Shown one piece after another: positions 43,995 through 51,952 of a DNA stretch of 64,000 nucleotides; positions within the stretch are counted from its first letter, which is position 1; each line of letters opens with the position of its first letter. Position numbers and translations under genes: made by a program. Origin of the DNA: Candidatus Saccharimonadota bacterium (GTDB lineage: Bacteria; Patescibacteriota; Saccharimonadia; Saccharimonadales; Saccharimonadaceae). Where the stretch lies: NCBI GenBank assembly GCA_017432025.1, contig JAFRJX010000003.1, forward strand, positions 62,001 to 126,000. Direction: 5' to 3'. The notes below the pieces were generated by a model, which did not search any database, was not told where the DNA came from, and saw only the letters and a program-made list of their open reading frames with translations.

Positions 43995-44663
43995 TTACTT
44001 GCCGAAACGACGGTTACGTTTTTCGTATTCTTCTAAGATTATTTTAATGTCGTCATAGCCCATTTCTGGGAAATACTTTTTTACGAAATAGAATTCTGCA
44101 TAAGAAGCACGCCAAAGCATAAATCCAGAGATTCTTTCTTCGCCACTCGTTCTTACGACCATGTCGATATTTGGGATTTCTGGGTGATATAAGTGCTTTC
44201 TAATCGTATCCGGCGTAATCTCGTCTTCAACTTCGTTTGCAATCGTCGCCGCGTCGGCAATTTCCTGCTCGCCACCGTAATTAAAACAGAAACAGACCGT
44301 AATGCCGGTGCAATCAGCAGTTAGCTTCTCTGCTTCTTCAATCGCGCTAGCTAGCTTTGGCGGTACATTCCTCTTGGAGCCGAGGATAATCATCTTGCTG
44401 TTGTTTTTCTTCAACTTCTCAGCATATTTTGGAATTTTCGTCTCGGCGAGCTTCATAATGTAGCTCACTTCGTCTTTCGAACGGCCCCAGTTTTCAGTGC
44501 TAAAGACATAAAAAGTTATATATTTGATGCCGGCATCTCTTGCGCCAATCACCATTTGCTCAATTGAATCAAGACCTCGGCGGTGGCCTTCAATTGTTGG
44601 GAGACCACGCTCTTTCGCCCACCGACGGTTGCCGTCGGCAATTACACCCAAGTGTTCTAGCAT
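43995..44663 (-). CDS. uppS: undecaprenyl pyrophosphate synthase
   Basis: 222 residues. HLGVIADGNRRWAKERGLPTIEGHRRG is the cis-prenyltransferase signature with catalytic Asp, usually written MDGNGRWA but ADGNRRWA here. YITFYVFSTENWGRSKDEV, CFNYGGEQEIADA and VVRTSGEERISGFMLWRASYAEFYF follow. It makes the C55 lipid carrier used by peptidoglycan and glycan pathways. It lies 9 nt after frr. Confidence 0.96.
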   Translation of the reverse strand: MLEHLGVIADGNRRWAKERGLPTIEGHRRGLDSIEQMVIGARDAGIKYITFYVFSTENWGRSKDEVSYIMKLAETKIPKYAEKLKKNNSKMIILGSKRNVPPKLASAIEEAEKLTADCTGITVCFCFNYGGEQEIADAATIANEVEDEITPDTIRKHLYHPEIPNIDMVVRTSGEERISGFMLWRASYAEFYFVKKYFPEMGYDDIKIILEEYEKRNRRFGK

Positions 44664-44672
44664 ATATTTATC

Positions 44673-45218
44673 CTACAATTTCATGATTTCGTCAGACTTA
44701 TTCTTGAATTCGGCATCAATTTTGTCTGAGAATTCTTTAGTAATATCATCAATTTCTTTTTCCGCGCGCTTCTTCACATCCTCGCCCATTTCGGTTGCAA
44801 TCTTTACGGCTTTGCGGGCATCCTCACGGACGTTGCGAATCGCGACTTTAGCTTGCTCAACTTTCGCGGAAGCATTCTTCACGATTTCCTTGCGGCGTTC
44901 CTCAGTGAGAGCTGGAATTGGCACACGAATCACGCGGCCATCATCAGCTGGGTTAAGGCCAAGTGATTGGTCAGCACGGATTGCAGCCGAAATCGCTTGA
45001 ATCGTGCCCGGATCAAACGGAGTAATTACAAGAAGCGTGGCGTCAGCCGCCGTGACATTGGCAACTTGATTCAGTGGCATGAATTGCCCGTAAGCTTCTA
45101 CTTTGATGCCAGCAAGCATGTCTGGATGAGCGCGCCCAGTGCGAACTTTCTTCATTTCTTCAAGAAAGCGCGTGACGACCTCCTCCATCTTCTTACGATC
45201 TTCTTTGGTATCAAACAT
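44673..45218 (-). CDS. frr: ribosome recycling factor
   Basis: 181 residues from ATG 45218, preceded by AAGGAG at proper spacing; an earlier in-frame start would cross the promoter. RTGRAHPDMLAGIKVEAYGQFMPLNQVANVTAADATLLVITPFDPG and RVPIPALTEERRKEIVKNASAKVEQAKVAIRNVREDA are the classic RRF blocks. It splits post-termination ribosomes with EF-G. Confidence 0.97.
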   Translation of the reverse strand: MFDTKEDRKKMEEVVTRFLEEMKKVRTGRAHPDMLAGIKVEAYGQFMPLNQVANVTAADATLLVITPFDPGTIQAISAAIRADQSLGLNPADDGRVIRVPIPALTEERRKEIVKNASAKVEQAKVAIRNVREDARKAVKIATEMGEDVKKRAEKEIDDITKEFSDKIDAEFKNKSDEIMKL

Positions 45219-45260
45219 AATAACTCCTTGTTTTACTATCTTAATTATATCATACAATCA

Positions 45261-45286
45261 AAAAATGCACCTTTCGGTGCATTTTT
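45261..45286. terminator. terminator between tsf and frr
   Basis: AAAAATGCACC-ttt-CGGTGCATTTTT hairpin next to the tsf stop. Confidence 0.88.
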
Positions 45287-45288
45287 GA

Positions 45289-45879
45289 TTACTCGGTTAC
45301 ACCAAGTTCAATACGCTTGAATTGCTTAACAGTGATGTTTTCACCAGTCTTCGCAATGGCTTCCTTGATGAATTGTTCCACCGTCTTGGTGTCATCAAGA
45401 ATGTATGGTTGGTTCATGAGAACTTTGTCAGCGAAAGCTTTTTTCATTTGGCCTTCGAGGATTTTATCCTTCATGTTTTCTGGGCCTTTGAAGTTAGCTT
45501 CGAGCTCTTTGATCTTAGCCTTGCGGACATCTTCCGGGATGTCATCTTCTGAAACATAAAGTGGGTTCATCGAAGCAATTTGCATGGCAAGTTGGTGAGC
45601 CAAAGTCTTGAACTCATCCGTCTTGGCGACGAAAGAAGTTTCACAGTTTACTTCGACGATTGCGCCGAGGCGACCATCATGGATGTAAGCTTCAATGAGA
45701 CCTTCGCGAGTTTCGCGGTCACCACGCTTCTCGGCCTTGGTGAGACCTTTTTTACGCATTGCTTCAAGAGCTTTATCAAAATCGCCCTTAGCTTCAACGA
45801 GTGCCTTCTTCGCATCGGTGAGACCGGCGCCAGAAAGCTCTTTTAATTTTTTGATTTGTTCAACTGAAATTTCAGCCAT
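45289..45879 (-). CDS. tsf: elongation factor Ts
   Basis: 196 residues. VEQIKKLKELSGAGLTDAKKALVEAKGDFDKALEAMRKKG is the UBA-like N-terminus. REGLIEAYIHDGRLGAIVEVNCETSFVAKTDEF carries the TDFVA-like EF-Tu-contact region. Length matches the short EF-Ts type. It exchanges GDP for GTP on EF-Tu. An AGGAGG site precedes the ATG and it follows rpsB in the usual order. Confidence 0.97.
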   Translation of the reverse strand: MAEISVEQIKKLKELSGAGLTDAKKALVEAKGDFDKALEAMRKKGLTKAEKRGDRETREGLIEAYIHDGRLGAIVEVNCETSFVAKTDEFKTLAHQLAMQIASMNPLYVSEDDIPEDVRKAKIKELEANFKGPENMKDKILEGQMKKAFADKVLMNQPYILDDTKTVEQFIKEAIAKTGENITVKQFKRIELGVTE

Positions 45880-45896
45880 TTGTGCCTCCTAAATAA

Positions 45897-46583
45897 TTAT
45901 TTTTTACCTTCTTTGATAGCTTCAACGAAGTAGCCAAGGACGAGCTTGGTTGCCTTGATCGCATCATCGTTCATTGGAATGACGTAATCAATATTGGTTG
46001 GATCGACGTTGGTGTCAGTCATGGCAAATACGGGGATCTTAAGACCATTAGCTTCCTTGATGGCATTCTTGTCTTCGATTGCATCGACGACGATGATAGC
46101 AGCTGGTTGCTCGGTCATTTCCTTGATACCGCCGTAGCGCTCGTTTAATAGATCAATCTCTTCTTGGAATCTCTGAACTTCGAGCTTCGAGTAGCGATTC
46201 TCGAGTTCACCAGAAGCCATCCGGCGCTCTAAGTCTTTGAGTTTCTTGATTTGGCGATTTACCGTCTCAACGTTCGTGAGCGTACCACCAACCCAGCGTA
46301 CCGTGACGTAAGGCATGTCAACTGAAGTAGCAGCTTCTTTCACCGCTTCCTTCATTTGCTTCTTGGTACCGACGAAAAGAATCTTCTTGCCGTTTTTCGC
46401 AATCTCAGTCACCTTTGGGAGAGCGACTTCGAGGGCATCGACGGTCTTTTCGAGGTTAATAATGTGTGCATCCTGGCGTTTGCTGTGGATGTATGGCGCC
46501 ATCTTTGGGTGCCAGCGGCTCGTTTTGTGACCAAAATGGGCACCGGACTCGAGCAGAGCTTTCATATCGACTTTCACAGTCAT
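45897..46583 (-). CDS. rpsB: 30S ribosomal protein S2
   Basis: 228 residues. LLESGAHFGHKTSRWHPKMAPYIHSKRQDAHIINLEKT, KILFVGTKKQMKEAVKEAA, VRWVGGTLTNVETV and PAAIIVVDAIEDKNAIKEANGLKIPVFAMTDTNVDP are universal S2 blocks. It forms the rpsB-tsf operon. The ~85-nt leader carries a hairpin (separate entry). Confidence 0.98.
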   Translation of the reverse strand: MTVKVDMKALLESGAHFGHKTSRWHPKMAPYIHSKRQDAHIINLEKTVDALEVALPKVTEIAKNGKKILFVGTKKQMKEAVKEAATSVDMPYVTVRWVGGTLTNVETVNRQIKKLKDLERRMASGELENRYSKLEVQRFQEEIDLLNERYGGIKEMTEQPAAIIVVDAIEDKNAIKEANGLKIPVFAMTDTNVDPTNIDYVIPMNDDAIKATKLVLGYFVEAIKEGKK

Positions 46584-46603
46584 CTATGATTTCCTTTCCT
46601 TTA

Positions 46604-46633
46604 CTATGGGTTTATTCAGGAAACCTCCCATAG
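46604..46633 (-). promoter_or_regulatory. hairpin in the rpsB leader
   Basis: CTATGGG and CCCATAG pair (7 bp), with further GGTTT/AAACC pairing inside, ~20-50 nt upstream of the rpsB start. S2 operons in other bacteria are autoregulated through leader structures. Whether this one is such an element is not known. Confidence 0.5.
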
Positions 46634-46766
46634 CTGTTTCATTAAATTTATTAATGAACGAATTATAACACACATGCTTGAAAAAAGCAATAAATTTTGC
46701 TAAAATTTCCCTCAAGCACTTATCTATCAGCGGATAAGAGCAATTTAAAAAGAGGAGGTGGCAGTA

Positions 46767-47408
46767 ATGTCATTCGAAATCCCGCGTGATATGCTGAAAA
46801 TCACCACTAACGCAGAAGAGTATCGTATGCTCGAAGATCTGAAAGAAAGGAGACTTTATCTCTACCGCGAGATCGAACCACTCGGCTACGAAGAAACCTC
46901 GAACGAATATGCTTCAACGGCAACCCATATTGTCCAGTCAATCCTGGACTTTAACCGCGATGACATGAACGTTCCAATTTCAGATCGCAAGCCAATCAAG
47001 TTGTTCATCAACTCTCCCGGCGGAGACGTCACAGACGGTATGCCTATAATCGCGGCTATCGAACTCAGCAAGACTCCGGTCTACACAATCAATCTTGGTC
47101 AGTGGTGCTCAATGGCTTTTCTCATTGGTATTACTGGCCACAAACGTTTCTCGCTCCCGTATGCGACCTTCCTGCTCCATGAGGGCACTTCCTTTGCTGG
47201 TGGTGCCACCAACAAGGTTCAGGACCGGGTCAAATTCGACGAACGGGTCGAAAAAGAAGTCATCAAACCTCACGTGCTGAAGCACAGTAACATGAAACAA
47301 CACGAATACGATGCCCTGGCACGCGTTGAGTACTATCTGCTTCCGCCCGACGCCAAGGAGCGTGGTTTCATTGACGAAATCGTCACCGATTTGAACGTTA
47401 TCCTCTAA
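46767..47408 (+). CDS. ClpP-like serine protease
   Basis: 213 residues from ATG 46767; AGGAGG lies 8 nt upstream, favouring this over an earlier GTG. INSPGGDVTDGMPIIAAIEL is the oxyanion region. Nucleophile Ser115 is in LGQWCSMAFLIGITG, and His138 is in ATFLLHEGTSF. In alignment the third triad residue, Asp in ClpP, falls on Glu in YYLLPPDAKERGFIDEIV, although a nearby Asp might serve. It is therefore a divergent ClpP or a ClpP-like paralog. It stands alone with a TTGAAA/TAAAAT promoter and a CTTATC/GATAAG leader hairpin. Confidence 0.82.
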   Translation: MSFEIPRDMLKITTNAEEYRMLEDLKERRLYLYREIEPLGYEETSNEYASTATHIVQSILDFNRDDMNVPISDRKPIKLFINSPGGDVTDGMPIIAAIELSKTPVYTINLGQWCSMAFLIGITGHKRFSLPYATFLLHEGTSFAGGATNKVQDRVKFDERVEKEVIKPHVLKHSNMKQHEYDALARVEYYLLPPDAKERGFIDEIVTDLNVIL

Positions 47409-47416
47409 GCACCTTG

Positions 47417-47442
47417 ATAGGCGAGTCTCCGGACTCGCCTAT
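47417..47442 (+). terminator. terminator after ClpP-like gene
   Basis: GGCGAGTC-tccg-GACTCGCC stem followed by TATTCTTT. Confidence 0.85.
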
Positions 47443-47490
47443 TCTTTCTCTTTACATTTTATTATTTCTCTGATATAATAGGGGCTAGTT

Positions 47491-47817
47491 ATGAGTAAAA
47501 AAGAATTACATCCTAAAGATTATCGTGATGTCGTCTTCATGGACGAAGCCGCGAATTTTTCGTTCCTCACCAAATCTACTGCGAAGAGCGAAGAGACCAT
47601 CAAGTGGAAAGATGGCAATGAATACCCACTAGTTAAGGTTCAAATTTCTTCTAAGTCTCACCCATTCTTTACCGGTGAAGAGAAGATTATCGATACCGAA
47701 GGTCGTGTCGACCGCTTCAAGGCTCGCGCCGCCAAAGCTGAGGCTCTTAAAAAGGCCCTCGAAAACAAAGCTTTGAAAGCTAAAAAAGAAGCTGAGAAAA
47801 AAGAAGCTAAAAAATAA
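47491..47817 (+). CDS. rpmE2: 50S ribosomal protein L31 type B with extended tail
   Basis: 108 residues. [59 protein letters not shown] is type B (cysteine-free) L31. The normal protein ends soon after the RVDRF motif. Here ~35 more residues form an Ala/Lys/Glu helix ([20 protein letters not shown]). It is monocistronic, with a TGATATAAT 11 nt before the ATG and a strong terminator. Confidence 0.94.
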   Translation: MSKKELHPKDYRDVVFMDEAANFSFLTKSTAKSEETIKWKDGNEYPLVKVQISSKSHPFFTGEEKIIDTEGRVDRFKARAAKAEALKKALENKALKAKKEAEKKEAKK

Positions 47818-47825
47818 TTAGACTA

Positions 47826-47854
47826 AAAAACGGGCCGAGAAAAGCCCGTTTTTT
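47826..47854 (+). terminator. terminator after rpmE2
   Basis: AAAAAACGGGC-cgagaaaa-GCCCGTTTTTT hairpin. Confidence 0.9.
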
Positions 47855-47863
47855 GAAACCTCC

Positions 47864-47899
47864 GTACAGGCGCCCTCGCAGTTTAAATGGCGCCTGTAC
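47864..47899. repeat. 11-bp inverted repeat downstream of sortase-substrate gene
   Basis: GTACAGGCGCC (47864-47874) and GGCGCCTGTAC (47889-47899) are perfect complements around a 14-nt loop CTCGCAGTTTAAAT. No U run follows on either side. A related segment with CTCGCAGT and GGGCGCC occurs at 48864-48893, on the other side of the 47923-48828 gene. Confidence 0.8.
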
Positions 47900-47922
47900 T
47901 AAGAGCTAGAGTATGATAATAA

Positions 47923-48828
47923 TTAGTGGCGTTTCCTTCTCAGATTCGTGCTTCTCTTATTCCTTGTGACAATTCCAAATGCTACAATGCCTAGCACGAA
48001 GAATACGATTAAACCGGTGACTAGATAATCTTCACTCGCAATATTTAGGTTTCTAAAGAATCTACCGGTATCAGGTACATCGGTGTGCGGGACAAATCCT
48101 GCATCAAAGTCTACATCAATATCAGGCATTCTGGCTGAGCTTCCGTCAGCGTACTTGGCTTTTAATTCGAGCGTGTACGTGCCTGAGTCTTTATCTTCAA
48201 ATGAAAGTTTCTGTACTTTATCAAGATCTTCTTTTGGTACTGTTTTGATTAGCTTCCCCTCTAACCAGATTTCAATTTCTTCAACGTCATCTTGATAATC
48301 AATGAAGCGCACTTCTACCATGCCATCTTCTTCGTTCTGCTCTGCTACCGCCTTTACTGGTGTGAAATCAAGTGCGATTTGATCTAGCGGGAGCTCCCCA
48401 TCGTTCTCATCTACGCCTACCACCGAAAATACGTACCTACCATAGCCGAAGCCACCGGAACCTAATGTATAATCCTGTTCAACTGTCCCTGGCTCCGAAA
48501 GATCTAAACCTGCCTGGTGATAGAAAATATGATTTGCGGACTCGTTTCCATCTTCATCAATAAATTTAATATAGATGGTGATTTCCTTAATTTTTTCGTA
48601 ATTAACTGTGACATGTTGGGTCGGTTTCGTTACCGTAATCCCATTGGCTGGAGAAACAATCTCCGCAGTCGGCACATTATTGAGCACCCTCACAGTAATG
48701 GTGTCAGTTACCGACGGTGATGCCGTTGCGGATACCCCAGGAGTCGGCATAGTTGCAGCTACTACCGTCATGGTAGCAACTACCGACAACCCGAAGAAGC
48801 CTAGCATCCTCTTGTGTGTGTTCTTCAT
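47923..48828 (-). CDS. secreted surface protein with VPDTG sorting signal
   Basis: 301 residues. A signal peptide (MKNTHKRMLGFFGLSVVATMTV...) is followed by beta-rich, Ig-like segments beginning VRVLNNVPTAEIVSPANGITV. At the C-terminus TDVPDTGRFF is followed by a hydrophobic span (YLVTGLIVFFVLGIVAFGIV) and a basic tail RNKRSTNLRRKRH. That order of motif, membrane span and positive charge is a sortase sorting signal, with VPDTG in place of LPxTG. The sortase at 368-1507 is the natural candidate to process it. It lies downstream of another secreted membrane protein on the same strand. Confidence 0.88.
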   Translation of the reverse strand: MKNTHKRMLGFFGLSVVATMTVVAATMPTPGVSATASPSVTDTITVRVLNNVPTAEIVSPANGITVTKPTQHVTVNYEKIKEITIYIKFIDEDGNESANHIFYHQAGLDLSEPGTVEQDYTLGSGGFGYGRYVFSVVGVDENDGELPLDQIALDFTPVKAVAEQNEEDGMVEVRFIDYQDDVEEIEIWLEGKLIKTVPKEDLDKVQKLSFEDKDSGTYTLELKAKYADGSSARMPDIDVDFDAGFVPHTDVPDTGRFFRNLNIASEDYLVTGLIVFFVLGIVAFGIVTRNKRSTNLRRKRH

Positions 48829-48897
48829 ACTCTACACTCTTTTTTATGTTTAATATTTATTTTGGCCTCGCAGTCCCGCTCCACACGGGCGCCATTT

Positions 48898-49884
48898 CTA
48901 GACGGTACCGAACCTAGAACGGCGTTCTTTGCGTTTCCTAACCATAATTGTAATCCAAATTCCAATAATTGTCAATAGTAAAATCATAAGTACGATGATT
49001 GGTACAGGAAGAATCAGGACTAAACGCGAGATTTCCTTCGTTTCGTCTCTGACGGTCACGGACCAAGTCACATTAAAGAGCCCAAAGTACGGCGTATCTT
49101 CCCACGTATCGGACACGGCGAGTTCGGTTTCTGGAATAATCGAAACACCCTTCGTTTCCGGCGTGACATAGTACTGATGACCAAAGATGCCGCGCACAGT
49201 CAGTTTTCCGTAAGCCATGAAATCCACGTTGCCGGAGTTATTCACCATTGAGGTACCATTAATCTTAGTAACGGTCTTCTCGCCATCGTTTATGGTCTTA
49301 TTAATCTTTAAATCGTAAATCTCAGATTCAAACCTCGTTACGCCGTTTGAACGACCATAAACGACGAGCCCTGGGCTAGCTTCCGTCCTCAGGCCACCGG
49401 ATTCAGTGTCGTCTGAAAGCGTGTGGGCAAAGATCACAGCGTATTGCCCGCCATCCGGGATACTCGACGGAGTCTTAATGCGGTAATGCACTACAAAAGT
49501 ATCGCCCGGATTCACCTTGAATTTCGGCTTACTCGTATAGGCGCCACTGCTGTCCCTGAAAGTAATCCAACGCGTAATCTGCGTATAAGTGGTCTCCGTG
49601 CTAAAACCGAGCTTATATTCCCCATCCTCATCAGACTTAGTATAAGAATACGGCGAGGCATAAACCTCGAATTTAATCACATCCGCACCGTTATTCATTA
49701 CCTTAAACGAATCATCATAAGTCTTGTTCGGCTCGAGTTTCACTACCTTATTGACCGGGCTAATACTGATACTGGTTGCCGGTTTCGCTTCTTCTTCGCC
49801 TTCAGCAAAAACTGTACCGTTCGCACCAGCAAAAGCCAAAAATCCAGCCAAAACTACCGTCAACCCTCGCAATATTTTCTTCAC
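48898..49884 (-). CDS. DUF916/WxL-like secreted membrane-anchored protein
   Basis: 328 residues. Signal peptide (VVLAGFLAFAGANGTVFA), then an immunoglobulin-like domain with SISISPVNKVVKLEPNKTYDDSFKVMNNGADVIKFEVYASPYSY. That arrangement, including FVVHYRIKTPSSIPDGGQYAVIFAHTL, is found in DUF916 proteins that accompany WxL cell-wall systems. A C-terminal span (LVLILPVPIIVLMILLLTIIGIWI) and basic tail anchor it. It is probably co-transcribed with the sortase-substrate gene downstream, though ~70 bp separate them. Confidence 0.82.
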   Translation of the reverse strand: MKKILRGLTVVLAGFLAFAGANGTVFAEGEEEAKPATSISISPVNKVVKLEPNKTYDDSFKVMNNGADVIKFEVYASPYSYTKSDEDGEYKLGFSTETTYTQITRWITFRDSSGAYTSKPKFKVNPGDTFVVHYRIKTPSSIPDGGQYAVIFAHTLSDDTESGGLRTEASPGLVVYGRSNGVTRFESEIYDLKINKTINDGEKTVTKINGTSMVNNSGNVDFMAYGKLTVRGIFGHQYYVTPETKGVSIIPETELAVSDTWEDTPYFGLFNVTWSVTVRDETKEISRLVLILPVPIIVLMILLLTIIGIWITIMVRKRKERRSRFGTV

Positions 49885-49948
49885 TTAACCTCCTTTGTTT
49901 CATCTATTATAACACAGAGAAACCGAATCGTTCAAATTTCCCCTTATC

Positions 49949-49977
49949 TTGACAAAAATGCCCATGTGTGCTATAAT
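49949..49977 (+). promoter_or_regulatory. consensus promoter of the 50054 gene
   Basis: TTGACA and TATAAT are separated by exactly 17 bp, with TGC before the -10. A ~70-nt leader follows, ending in AAGGAGG. Confidence 0.88.
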
Positions 49978-50053
49978 ATAAGAGATGACCATTAGGTCGT
50001 GGCAATTTAACTTGCTAGAAAAACCGGCGGGTTTACGCAAGGAGGTTAGTTTG

Positions 50054-50581
50054 ATGGCGAAATACGAAAACCTGGGGTTTTGCCCCCACAACAGCTTCGT
50101 GAATGCCGAATTATTCCCGAATAAGCAAACTGTTTTGAGTGTACTCGGCAACCGCATCGCTGATATGTACTACCCGGAAGACGACAAAGCTTGGAGTGAC
50201 GATGTTTCCATCGTCTCGGCCATGCTCGGCGGCGACGGCAGCCTCGGAATGCAGCTGGCCTGCTTCTTAAGGTTCTGCTCGCCAATTTCGAATCACGAAA
50301 TCGGCAAACCGATCCGGATTCACGACGTGTTGAATCCCAAGCACATCTCGCAGTATTTGTACTGTGAGGACCCCCAGCACTGCCAGGGCTGGTCCTTCTT
50401 CGAGAATGACGTAGTCAAAAAAGACGACATCATCACCTGGAAAGAAGGCCTCTTCCTCTTTGAGGACGAAAGCTATCTGGTAGGCGCCAAGGATGACCTT
50501 GGCGAAGACCCTCATGTGGACATCTGGATTTTCCAGAAGCCCATCACCATGCCGCTCCCTAGCCCTACTGAGGTAGGATAA
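50054..50581 (+). CDS. hypothetical protein, strongly expressed by its signals
   Basis: 175 residues from ATG 50054, chosen because AAGGAGG lies 9 nt before it; an in-frame ATG at 49985 is too close to the -10. I do not recognise the family. It is soluble, with no signal peptide or membrane span, and is rich in Asp/Glu and aromatic residues (MYYPEDDKAWSDDVSIVSAML, HISQYLYCEDPQHCQGWSFFE). Four cysteines are present. The perfect promoter, leader and terminator resemble those of the guanylyltransferase and ClpP-like genes. A second unknown gene follows after the terminator. Confidence 0.75.
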   Translation: MAKYENLGFCPHNSFVNAELFPNKQTVLSVLGNRIADMYYPEDDKAWSDDVSIVSAMLGGDGSLGMQLACFLRFCSPISNHEIGKPIRIHDVLNPKHISQYLYCEDPQHCQGWSFFENDVVKKDDIITWKEGLFLFEDESYLVGAKDDLGEDPHVDIWIFQKPITMPLPSPTEVG

Positions 50582-50589
50582 CCTAGCAA

Positions 50590-50617
50590 GCTCCCCCGGG
50601 CTTATGTCCGGGGGAAT
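50590..50617 (+). terminator. terminator after 50054 gene
   Basis: CTCCCCCGG-gcttatgt-CCGGGGGAATTT hairpin. The T run is weak, so partial readthrough into the next gene is possible. Confidence 0.75.
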
Positions 50618-50638
50618 TTAACAATTTGGAGGTGTTTT

Positions 50639-51433
50639 ATGGAAAAACTTTACGGCAACCTAATCGAGGAGGTCGAGAAAGTCGACCCCAGAAGGCGAAT
50701 CTATATCGGCACCAAAAACGGCAGCGGCTTCTTCTTCATTGGAACTAAAAATGAGTTTAGCTCCGAGTACGAATTTATTTATGACCGCAAGGTCTACTCG
50801 GTATATAACAAAAATTCCGTTCCAGAGGAGGCTGGTACCGTCATCTTGATTGCCGGCTCCGCCGTTGGCGGGTGCTTCTGGTTTCACGATGAATTTGTCG
50901 CCGCCAACAATCGCCTGAATCCGTTCAGCGCTATCGTTGAGTTTCGCAACAAGCGTTTCTTATTCGATAACAAACTATCCATCGGCAAGTTCAACCGGCT
51001 TTATCATGAAGTTCGGCTGGACTATTTTGGCACTAAATTCCCACTCTCGACGTTCTCGTCTAGCGATATAGATCGTATCGGCACGAGTCGTCTGCAGGGC
51101 GAAAACATTTTTATTCCGTCCGACGTCGAGCTCGGTGCCTACATCGAGAACGCGCTTGGCGATAATTGGACACATGAACCGGAAAGTGTACTGGCATTTC
51201 TCAAAGTAGAGCCGCATGGTCTGGTTACCGATGGCCGAGTCACCGAAATGGGCTCGTCTATCGAACTCGCAACCAGAACCAAAATTATCACTGGGCGTCG
51301 TGTCGTCCTGAAGATTACGGAGAATAACGCGCAGTTCAAAAACATGGTGGACGGTAGTTGCATTTACGTCCCCGTATTCTTTAACCGACAATTTATGAAT
51401 GCCCGCCTCCATGCAGATCAACAACAGTTTTGA
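50639..51433 (+). CDS. hypothetical protein
   Basis: 264 residues, with GGAGG 9 nt before the ATG. No family recognised. Notable segments are RIYIGTKNGSGFFFIGTKNEF near the N-terminus, a small Gly-rich stretch VILIAGSAVGGCFWFHDEFV, and a beta-rich C-terminal half ending IYVPVFFNRQFM. There is no signal peptide. It lies 57 nt after the preceding unknown gene and a leaky-looking hairpin, so the two are probably expressed together. Confidence 0.72.
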   Translation: MEKLYGNLIEEVEKVDPRRRIYIGTKNGSGFFFIGTKNEFSSEYEFIYDRKVYSVYNKNSVPEEAGTVILIAGSAVGGCFWFHDEFVAANNRLNPFSAIVEFRNKRFLFDNKLSIGKFNRLYHEVRLDYFGTKFPLSTFSSSDIDRIGTSRLQGENIFIPSDVELGAYIENALGDNWTHEPESVLAFLKVEPHGLVTDGRVTEMGSSIELATRTKIITGRRVVLKITENNAQFKNMVDGSCIYVPVFFNRQFMNARLHADQQQF

Positions 51434-51440
51434 TCTAAAG

Positions 51441-51466
51441 CCCCCTCGTAGCGAGGGGGATTTTTC
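51441..51466 (+). terminator. terminator after 50639 gene
   Basis: GCCCCCTCG-ta-GCGAGGGGGATTTTT hairpin. Confidence 0.88.
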
Positions 51467-51472
51467 ATGGTA

Positions 51473-51500
51473 AAAAAATGCCCACGCTTCAGGCGTGGGC
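51473..51500 (-). terminator. terminator for the 51508 gene
   Basis: On the minus strand GCCCACGC-ctgaa-GCGTGGGCATTTTTT. Confidence 0.85.
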
Positions 51501-51507
51501 TAGGGGG

Positions 51508-51822
51508 TTACGGGAACATTTCGTGGTAATACCGGGCGTAGACTCGCCGAATCTCGGTGCCACTCATCGAATGGAGCATATAAAGCTTTTCGTCAGCCTG
51601 CGCCTTGATAGATTCTAACTTGTCATATTCACGATCGTAAAATTTTCGGTCCGGGGTTTCCCCGTTCTTCCATTTCTCTTCCAATTTCTTTGAAAAATTG
51701 TCCGCCAAATAATCACAGGCTGCTTTATAACGGATGAATAAGTAATCGGTCAAGATTTCGTGCATGCGGAGCTCTTCATCATCAAGATAAATCGAATTAG
51801 CCGTAATAATCCCTCCTTTCAA
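51508..51822 (-). CDS. small helical protein of unknown function, start uncertain
   Basis: Up to 104 residues, no family recognised. Highly charged and helical (DYLFIRYKAACDYLADNFSKKLEEKWKNGETPDRKFYDREYDKLESIKAQADEKLYML). There is no ATG in the first ~18 codons. The nearest candidates are a TTG at 51822 or an unusual ATT a few bases after a strong GAAAGGAGGG. That purine-rich site lies inside the reading frame, suggesting that the true start is just downstream of it. A TGTTATAAT lies further up, near 51860. The AT-rich island begins immediately upstream of it. Confidence 0.6.
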   Translation of the reverse strand: MKGGIITANSIYLDDEELRMHEILTDYLFIRYKAACDYLADNFSKKLEEKWKNGETPDRKFYDREYDKLESIKAQADEKLYMLHSMSGTEIRRVYARYYHEMFP

Positions 51823-51952
51823 AGAACTTACATGACTTCGTCATATATATCTATATTATAACATAAATAGATTAAAAAGTAAATAGCATAAGCAACTCAA
51901 GAACCTGCCCCAGCTAGAATGGTTTTTAAGTGTTCTTTTTCTGTTTTTGTGT

